A stretch of DNA of 64,000 bases from Candidatus Aminicenantota bacterium (GTDB lineage: Bacteria; Acidobacteriota; Aminicenantia; Aminicenantales; Saccharicenantaceae): positions 1 to 64,000 of the forward strand of contig JAGNLW010000005.1 of assembly GCA_017999365.1 (NCBI GenBank), given 5' to 3'. Positions within the stretch are counted from its first letter, which is position 1, and the number at the start of each line of letters is the position of its first letter. Below the pieces are notes generated by a model, which worked only from the letters and a program-made list of their open reading frames with translations, was not told where the DNA came from and ran no database searches. Below are positions 58,597 to 64,000 of this stretch, one piece after another. Both the position numbers and the translations under genes were made by a program.

Positions 58597-58626
58597 TTGA
58601 CTCACCGTTTTGAACCTTGATATGAT
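58597..58626 (+). promoter_or_regulatory. Promoter for the TolB-like/TPR kinase gene
   Basis: TTGACT (58597-58602), 18-bp spacer, TATGAT (58621-58626), 26 bases before the ATG. Confidence 0.5.
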
Positions 58627-58652
58627 TCGGCCAATTCGGGAGGTTGAACGCC

Positions 58653-61118
58653 ATGGCCGCCAAGTGCGATCAGTGTCACACGGAGTGTCCCGACGAATCC
58701 TCCTTTTGCGGCAAATGCGGAGCTCCGCTCACAAGGGCCGGCGGGAGCCCGAAGACTCGGGCCCGGTCGGTCAAAGAGGTCAAACATGACTTCCCGGAGG
58801 GCGGCCTCGTCGCCGGCAAATACCGGGTCCTGGAGGAGCTCGGCGCGGGCGGCATGGGCGTTGTCTACAAGGCGGAAGACACCAAGCTCCGCCGTCCCGT
58901 CGCCCTGAAGTTCCTGCCCAAGGATGCTTCCGGCGACCCCCAGGCCCTGGAGCGCTTCCGGCGGGAAGCCCGGGCCGCCTCGGCCCTGAACCATCCCAAC
59001 ATCTGCACCATCCATGACATCGACGAACACAAGGGCCGGCACTTCATCGCCATGGAGCTGCTCGAGGGCACACCGCTGAAACACCGCCTGGAGGGAAATC
59101 CGCTTCCGTTGGACCTGATATTCGAACTGGCCATCCAGATCGCCGATGGCTTGGAGGCCGCGCACCAGAAAGGGATCATCCATCGCGACATCAAGCCGGC
59201 CAATATCTTCGTTACCGGCCGGGGCCAGGCCAAGCTGCTCGATTTCGGGCTGGCCAAGGTGGCCTTTCATCGCCGCCCCGCCGCGGGGCCGGCCGGCGCG
59301 ACGACGCCGCCCACGCTGACCGCGGAGCCCGAGGAATTGACCAGCCCGGGAGTGGTCGTGGGGACCGTGGCCTACATGTCGCCCGAGCAAGTGCGGGGCG
59401 AGGAGATCGACGCGCGCACGGACCTTTTCTCCCTGGGCGTCGTCCTCTACGAGATGGCGACGGGCCAGCGGCCGTTCGGAGGCCGGACCTCCGGATTGGT
59501 GTTCACCGAGATCCTGACCAAAACGCCTGTCGCCCCGGTCAAGTTGAACGCCACACTCCCCCCGGATCTGGGGCGGATCATCAACAAGGCCATCGAAAAG
59601 GACCGGGACCGGCGCTTCTCCTCGGCGGCGGAGCTGAGCGCCGAGCTGAAGCGCCTGAAGCGCGCCCTGGAGTCGGGCCGCGCCGCGGCGGCTCCCAAGT
59701 CCCGGGCGGAGCGGCCGCGCCAGGCCGTCGATTCGATCGCCGTGCTGCCCTTCGTCAACGTCGGCGGCGACCCGGACGCCGAGTTCCTGAGCGACGGGAT
59801 CGCCGAGAGCCTCATCAACCGCCTGGCCCAACTCCCCCGGCTGAGAGTGATCGCCAGGACCTCGGCCTTCCAGTTCAAGGGCGAAGGGATCGACCCCGAG
59901 CGCTGCGCGTCGGAGTTGGGTGTCCAGGCGCTGGTGACCGGGCGAGTCCTGCGGCGGAACGAGCGGCTGTCCGTCAGCGCGGAGCTCATGGACATACGGA
60001 CAAAAACGCACGTTTGGGGGGAAAAATACAGCCGCGCCTTCTCAGATATTTTCGCGGTCGAGGACGACATCGCCAGTCAGATCGCCGAAAGAGTGAGGCC
60101 TCACCTGGTAGCCGAAGTCAAGAGGCGTCTGACCAAACGGCCGGCCCGGTCCGCCAAAGCCTACGAGCTTTGCCTGAGGAGCCGCCAGTATCGGAACCTA
60201 TTTACCCAAAAAGCTCTCAACAGGGCGATCGAATACCTCGATCAGGCGCTCATCGAAGACCCCCAATACGCCCTCGCGTACGGCGAATTAGCCATCTGCC
60301 ATTATGCCTTGAGCAATTTGGGCCACGTATCGCCGGAAGAGGGTTGGCCCCGCGTCAAGGCGGCCGCGACGCGAGCGTTGGAGCTCGATGAGACACTGGC
60401 CGTGGCCCACACGGCGCTCGGCCAGGTCAGCCAGGACTTCGACTGGGATTGGGCGGCCGCGGAGGCGGCCCATCGGCGAGCCATCGCGCTGACGCCGGGC
60501 GATAGCTTCGTCCACATGTGCCACTCCTGGTTCCTGAGCATCTCCCGTCGCCACGAGGAGAGCGTTTCCGAGATGCGGCTTGCCCTCGAGCTCGACCCCC
60601 TTTCCATCATGCCGGCGGTCTGCCTTGGCGAAGTGCTCATGCAGGCCCGGCGGAGCGACGCGGCCATCGAACAATGCCGGCGCGTGATCGCTCTGGACGC
60701 GAACATGTGGTTTGCGTATTGCGTCATGGGCATGGCCTATCAGCAGAAGGGCCAAGAGCCGCAAGCCGTCGATGCCCTGGAGAAAAGCGCCGAGCTCGCG
60801 GAGCGCGATTCCTTCGCGATAGCGGCCCTCGGGAACGCCCTGGGCCTCGCCGGCAGGACCGGCGAAGCACGCGGGATCCTCGAGGAATTGAAAGCGCGCC
60901 GGGAAAAGGCCTATTTGTCCCCGTATTGGATCTCCCTTGTCCACCTGGGGCTCGGCGAGACCGACCGGGCGCTCGATTGTCTCGAGGCCGGTTACGCGGA
61001 GCGGGCCGCCTATATGAATATCATCCACGTGTATCACCAGTTCGATCCCGTGCGCGGCCATCCGCGCTTCCAGGCCATCGTGCGCAAGATGGATTTACCG
61101 GATCGACTTCCCGGATAG
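58653..61118 (+). CDS. Serine/threonine kinase with zinc ribbon, TolB-like domain and TPRs
   Basis: This 821-residue protein has an N-terminal zinc ribbon (CDQC..CGKCG, residues 5-26), a full kinase domain ([44 protein letters not shown]; about 50-330), a TolB/adenylate-cyclase-associated domain ([15 protein letters not shown] to [17 protein letters not shown]; about 360-480) and TPRs to the end. There is no membrane segment. This architecture is frequent in Acidobacteriota. ATG 58653 lies nine bases after GGGAGG. Confidence 0.9.
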   Translation: MAAKCDQCHTECPDESSFCGKCGAPLTRAGGSPKTRARSVKEVKHDFPEGGLVAGKYRVLEELGAGGMGVVYKAEDTKLRRPVALKFLPKDASGDPQALERFRREARAASALNHPNICTIHDIDEHKGRHFIAMELLEGTPLKHRLEGNPLPLDLIFELAIQIADGLEAAHQKGIIHRDIKPANIFVTGRGQAKLLDFGLAKVAFHRRPAAGPAGATTPPTLTAEPEELTSPGVVVGTVAYMSPEQVRGEEIDARTDLFSLGVVLYEMATGQRPFGGRTSGLVFTEILTKTPVAPVKLNATLPPDLGRIINKAIEKDRDRRFSSAAELSAELKRLKRALESGRAAAAPKSRAERPRQAVDSIAVLPFVNVGGDPDAEFLSDGIAESLINRLAQLPRLRVIARTSAFQFKGEGIDPERCASELGVQALVTGRVLRRNERLSVSAELMDIRTKTHVWGEKYSRAFSDIFAVEDDIASQIAERVRPHLVAEVKRRLTKRPARSAKAYELCLRSRQYRNLFTQKALNRAIEYLDQALIEDPQYALAYGELAICHYALSNLGHVSPEEGWPRVKAAATRALELDETLAVAHTALGQVSQDFDWDWAAAEAAHRRAIALTPGDSFVHMCHSWFLSISRRHEESVSEMRLALELDPLSIMPAVCLGEVLMQARRSDAAIEQCRRVIALDANMWFAYCVMGMAYQQKGQEPQAVDALEKSAELAERDSFAIAALGNALGLAGRTGEARGILEELKARREKAYLSPYWISLVHLGLGETDRALDCLEAGYAERAAYMNIIHVYHQFDPVRGHPRFQAIVRKMDLPDRLPG

Positions 61119-61185
61119 TTGAGCCCAGGGCCGGGGACACGGACGCGAGGTACATGTCCCCGAGCGTTGTGCTATAATCCCCGCC

Positions 61186-61543
61186 GTGAAAAAGCGGAAG
61201 GCGAAGTCCGCCAACGGCAAGAACGGGCGCAACGGCAAGAGCGCGCCGAAGAAAAGCGCCCTGGCCGTCGAGATCACCGGCGTCGTCCTCATCTTCCTGG
61301 CCCTCTTCGCCCTGATCAGCGTCGTGAGCTACGACGCGGGAGAGCCGTCTTTCGCCAGCATGCCCGAGGCCGGCCACCGCGTCCGCAACTTCGCCGGCAG
61401 CGTCGGCGCCTATTTCGCCCAGGCCATTCTGTGGCTCATCGGCCTGGCCGCCTACGTCTTCCCCTTCGCCCTCGGCTACGCCGCGGTGCGGGCCGTCCTG
61501 CGCAGCACCTCGGCCCATCTCCTGAAACGCCTGGGCACGCCCA
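61186..61543 (+). pseudogene. ftsK: FtsK/SpoIIIE N-terminal membrane domain, truncated
   Basis: The frame gives a basic start, then two membrane helices (ITGVVLIFLALFALISVVSY and FAQAILWLIGLAAYVFPFAL) with SYDAGEPSF between, as in the four-helix domain of FtsK. Coding resemblance ends at LLKRLGTP near 61543 where AT-rich sequence begins; the ATPase motor is absent. FtsK is usually essential, so either another copy exists or the contig is chimeric. The GTG lies eight bases after TATAAT (61173-61178), implying a leaderless message. Confidence 0.7.
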
Positions 61544-61953
61544 GTGTCGATAGCATATACTTTTTTTAGGGTTTACAAGCTGTTTCCTATAGGAATAGTC
61601 AAACCTAGGGATGGTGAATATGAGATAGCTATCCTCAAAAAAGGAAACATAGCTGGTTATTGAATTAGTTGAGCCGACACCAAACATTTTCCTCAAGGTG
61701 TTATGGGAAAATTCTTTTCCAGCATTAGCCAACAGATAGGTTGCCAGTTGCTCTATCAGCTTGCTGTTTCTCAGGCCATACCTCACAACCACATCCCGGT
61801 TTATATCCTACAGGACCTGCTGCAACATGGCATCATTCCCGTGCTTAAGGTATTCTGGAAAGCCCCCCTGTTTAAGATACTCTTCCAAAGACTCCAGTGA
61901 AGGCTTTTTTCTCTTCAAGTCCAGCATCTCAGTAAAAGAGAAAGGGAACAGTG
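61544..61953 (-). pseudogene. DUF4143 AAA-ATPase fragment, AT-rich insert
   Basis: On the minus strand: LFPFSFTEMLDLKRKK, QGGFPEYLK, then an in-frame TAG, DVVVRYGLRNSKLIEQLATYLLANAG, TNSITSYVSFFEDSYLIF and NPKK, all typical of the DUF4143 part of mobile AAA_14 ATPases. An extra A in an A7 run shifts the frame before YAID. Base composition is much more AT-rich than both sides. Both gene ends are missing. Confidence 0.75.
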
Positions 61954-62092
61954 ACCGGGCGCGGTTGGAAAAGGCCCACGGCCTGAAGGTCCTGGTGCCG
62001 GACGCCCCCGAGCGGGAGGTCGTCCACCAGGTCATCTACGACGAGCTCGGCCGGGGCATCGTCCGCGAGGAATCGCGGCGGGCCTACGTCCG
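61954..62092 (+). repeat. 139-bp copy of racemase sequence
   Basis: Exact duplicate of 47565-47703, out of context between the DUF4143 and P-type ATPase fragments. Confidence 0.95.
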
Positions 62093-62597
62093 CGGCTTCG
62101 ATGGAGGCGAAGTTATCGTCCGTCAGGACCATGTCGGCCGCCTCCTTGGCGACCTGGGTCCCGGCGAGACCCATGGCCACGCCCACGTCCGCGGCGGGGA
62201 CCCTGCGGGTTTCGCCGGAGCGGATGACGACGGCCTCGGCGCTCATCGTGCCGGCCAGGGCGTGGATGGACATCTCGGCTTTGGCCTCCTGGATGAAGCG
62301 GATGACGGCGTTGACGAGGACGACGCCGAAGATGACCGAGGCATCGGCCCAGTCCTTCAGGACGCCCGTGACGACGGCGGCCCCGAGGAGGATGTAGACC
62401 AGGGAATTGTGGAATTGGAGGAGGAAGCGGACGATCGGCGAGGTCCGCCTGGGAGGGGTCAGGACGTTGGGGCCGAAGTGGCGGCGGCGGCGCTCGACCT
62501 CGAAGAGGTCCAGTCCGCGCCGGACGTCGCCGCCGAGGAGGTCGACGACCTCCTCTTCGGGGAGATGGTGCCAATGCCGTCCGATCAAGTCTTCCAA
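62093..62597 (-). pseudogene. P-type cation ATPase with internal deletion and lost C-terminus
   Basis: The start (HWHHLPEEEVVDLLGGDVRRG) and first membrane pair of a type II cation ATPase run to RRVPAADV, then jump to GVAMGLAGTQVAKEAADMVLTDDNFASI, which belongs several hundred residues later. The phosphorylated DKTGT segment is gone. The join falls on a shared Ala-Asp-Val near 62185. The right part ends at the racemase copy. Confidence 0.8.
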
Positions 62598-62625
62598 AGC
62601 GACTTCCTCCGCATTTATGCCGGTC

Positions 62626-63729
62626 CTAATCCAGGCAGCCGCTCCCGTCGATCGCCCAGACGTCCTCGACCGTTCCGTTCCGGACGGCGATGAGGCGCCG
62701 GTGCAGGTTGCAGGTCGTGCACCCGTGAGAGGGGAGCAGCCGGACCTTGTCGCCGATCTCGAGCGGGGGGCCGCCGACCCGGACGGACGCGTGTTCCTCC
62801 GATTCGAAGCGCGAGATCGCGTCCCCGGGGCGGTCCAGCACGGCGGGCGGACCGAGATCGGCCCCGACCCCCTTCACGCCGACATCGAGGACGGCGTGAT
62901 CCGATCCGTTGCTCGAGATCACGGTCGTGATCACGCTCAACGCGGTGGCGAATTCGGGCCGTCGTTTCACGTAATAGCCGTCCATCAGGGCGTAGGATCC
63001 GGCCTGAACCTCGTCCACGCCGTCCATGAGCCCGGTCATATCGTAGGACCCGGTCCCCCCGCCGCTGAGGACCCGGACCGGCAGGCCGGACGCTTCGATG
63101 AGCCGCCGCGTGTCCACGGCCTTCTGCATCGATGCCAGGACCTGCCGGCGCCTGTCTTCGGGATCGAGGACCGTGATGCAATGTCCCTCGTAGGCCTGGA
63201 TGCCGAGAAACTCGACGCCGGAGGCGGCCGCCGCCACGCGGGCGATCTGGAGCGCCCGCTCGCCGGGAGGGACGCCGCAGCGGGACAACCCGACATCGAC
63301 CTCGACCAGGACGCCGACCGTGGCGCCCGACCCGGCCAGGGCGGCGGACAGCTGCCGGACCTGGGCTTCGTCGTCCACGGCGACGGCGAGACGGCAGCGG
63401 CGGGCCAGCCCGGCGACCCGCTCGAGCTTGTCCCGGCCGACGATCTGGTTGGCGATGAGGATGTCCGGGACGCCCCCGGCCGCCAGCACCTCGGCTTCCG
63501 ACAGCTTGGCGCAGGTGACGCCGACGGCGTTGCCGGCCTCGAGCTGCCGCTTGGCGATCGCGACGCACTTGTGGGACTTGAAATGAGGGCGCAGCTTGGC
63601 GTGGCGGCCGGCGAAGAAGCCGGACAGGAGGCGCAGGTTGTGCTCGAGGGCCCCGATGTCGACGATCAGCGCCGGGGTCGGGACATGCGAAACCGGCCTC
63701 CCGATCAACGGATCATGGGTTTGGGACAT
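62626..63729 (-). CDS. D-threonine aldolase/D-serine dehydratase-like PLP enzyme
   Basis: This 367-residue fold-type III PLP protein has VPTPALIVDIGALEHNL, the PLP lysine in RPHFKSHK, LVEVDVGLSRCGV and LSGGGTGSYD, and a C-terminal metal site (PSHGCTTCN), matching the DSD1/D-threonine aldolase family acting on D-amino acids or hydroxy amino acids. Upstream is TATAAT on the minus strand (63748-63753). Substrate unknown. Confidence 0.88.
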   Translation of the reverse strand: MSQTHDPLIGRPVSHVPTPALIVDIGALEHNLRLLSGFFAGRHAKLRPHFKSHKCVAIAKRQLEAGNAVGVTCAKLSEAEVLAAGGVPDILIANQIVGRDKLERVAGLARRCRLAVAVDDEAQVRQLSAALAGSGATVGVLVEVDVGLSRCGVPPGERALQIARVAAAASGVEFLGIQAYEGHCITVLDPEDRRRQVLASMQKAVDTRRLIEASGLPVRVLSGGGTGSYDMTGLMDGVDEVQAGSYALMDGYYVKRRPEFATALSVITTVISSNGSDHAVLDVGVKGVGADLGPPAVLDRPGDAISRFESEEHASVRVGGPPLEIGDKVRLLPSHGCTTCNLHRRLIAVRNGTVEDVWAIDGSGCLD

Positions 63730-63747
63730 GTGCGCTTTCCGGGCCTG

Positions 63748-63753
63748 ATTATA
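63748..63753 (-). promoter_or_regulatory. -10 element TATAAT for the PLP enzyme gene
   Basis: TATAAT on the minus strand about 20 bases before the ATG at 63729; no clear -35. Confidence 0.35.
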
Positions 63754-63816
63754 TAGAACCCTGGGTTAAAAGAACAGGCGGCGGTCCGGGTCGTCCCGGC
63801 TTCGACGTCCCCGAGA

Positions 63817-64000
63817 CTACTTGACCGGGGCGTATGACAGGTCGGGACGGTAGCGGCCTGTCTTCGTCTCCGTTCTCTTGATCAATCCGCGGGTCCGCTT
63901 CGAAAGGGCCGCGCCGGCGTCCCCCAGGGACGTCCAGAACCGTTCCTCGGCCTGAGCATAGTCCGCCGCCGACCTGCCGTACTCGAACCAGACGTAGACG
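63817..64000 (-). CDS. C-terminal part of an unidentified gene running off the window
   Basis: The minus strand is open from the window edge to TAG at 63817-63819, ending RYRPDLSYAPVK. Sixty residues are visible (VYVWFEYGRSAADYAQAEER at the edge), GC-rich codon use like neighbours. No family recognised. Confidence 0.6.
   Translation of the reverse strand, partial: VYVWFEYGRSAADYAQAEERFWTSLGDAGAALSKRTRGLIKRTETKTGRYRPDLSYAPVK

Noticed and set aside
62119..62600. Plus-strand reading frames across the P-type ATPase fragment
   Set aside because: They are antisense to recognisable ATPase motifs and carry no motif of their own.

Overview
The window is high-GC bacterial DNA from an organism with an outer membrane: it encodes a TonB-dependent receptor, a phosphate-type porin, an OmpA-type protein and several lipoproteins or signal peptides. 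A zinc-ribbon Ser/Thr kinase fused to a TolB-like domain and TPRs, a second soluble kinase, DsrMK/DsrC without DsrAB, and a split saccharopine pathway together resemble Acidobacteriota or Aminicenantes-type genomes. This placement is inference from gene content; no rRNA is present to confirm it.

Layout. 1-2.9 kb is mobile DNA: a serine-recombinase fragment cut by an IS3-family element, then an HNH protein. 3.2-13.4 kb is a Pho regulon: a lipoprotein, then a porin behind a four-half-site Pho box, pstS, a strong hairpin, pstCAB-phoU, and phoBR downstream. 13.5-17.1 kb holds dsrM-dsrK-dsrC convergent with a cysteine desulfurase. 17.2-25.9 kb has folK, a TonB receptor, yraN-cysS, lysine-ketoglutarate reductase and saccharopine dehydrogenase, and a MEMO1-family gene. 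26-34.4 kb carries hrcA-grpE-dnaK-dnaJ (the DnaK lacks its lid), rsmE, a kinase, ilvE and pilT. 34.4-47.9 kb has alaS, a lytic transglycosylase, three small-molecule or membrane genes on the minus strand, a TPR protein with a dead trypsin-like domain, tRNA-Leu(UAG), tig, lon, rho and an Asp/Glu racemase.

48-62.6 kb is accessory DNA. Two near-identical 496-bp copies of an IS91-like transposase tail, in direct orientation, bracket about 9.2 kb. That interval carries a four-gene run of exported proteins: 827 aa and 1027 aa proteins I do not recognise, a 512 aa candidate lipoprotein, and an OmpA-type protein. Around and after it lie several short truncated gene pieces: a formylglycine-generating-enzyme-like piece, a zinc-ribbon start, ftsK cut after its membrane domain, an AT-rich DUF4143 ATPase piece, a 139-bp exact copy of part of the racemase, and a P-type ATPase with its middle deleted. 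This is either real recombination debris or a chimeric assembly, and it needs read-level checking. 62.6-64 kb returns to ordinary genes.

How the genes work together: the Pho block is a self-contained phosphate-uptake and sensing unit; the dsrMKC trio plus desulfurase suggests membrane thiol/disulfide redox chemistry; the hsp operon, tig and lon form a protein-quality-control set; the 48.9-57.1 kb operon is the best candidate for an undescribed cell-surface system.
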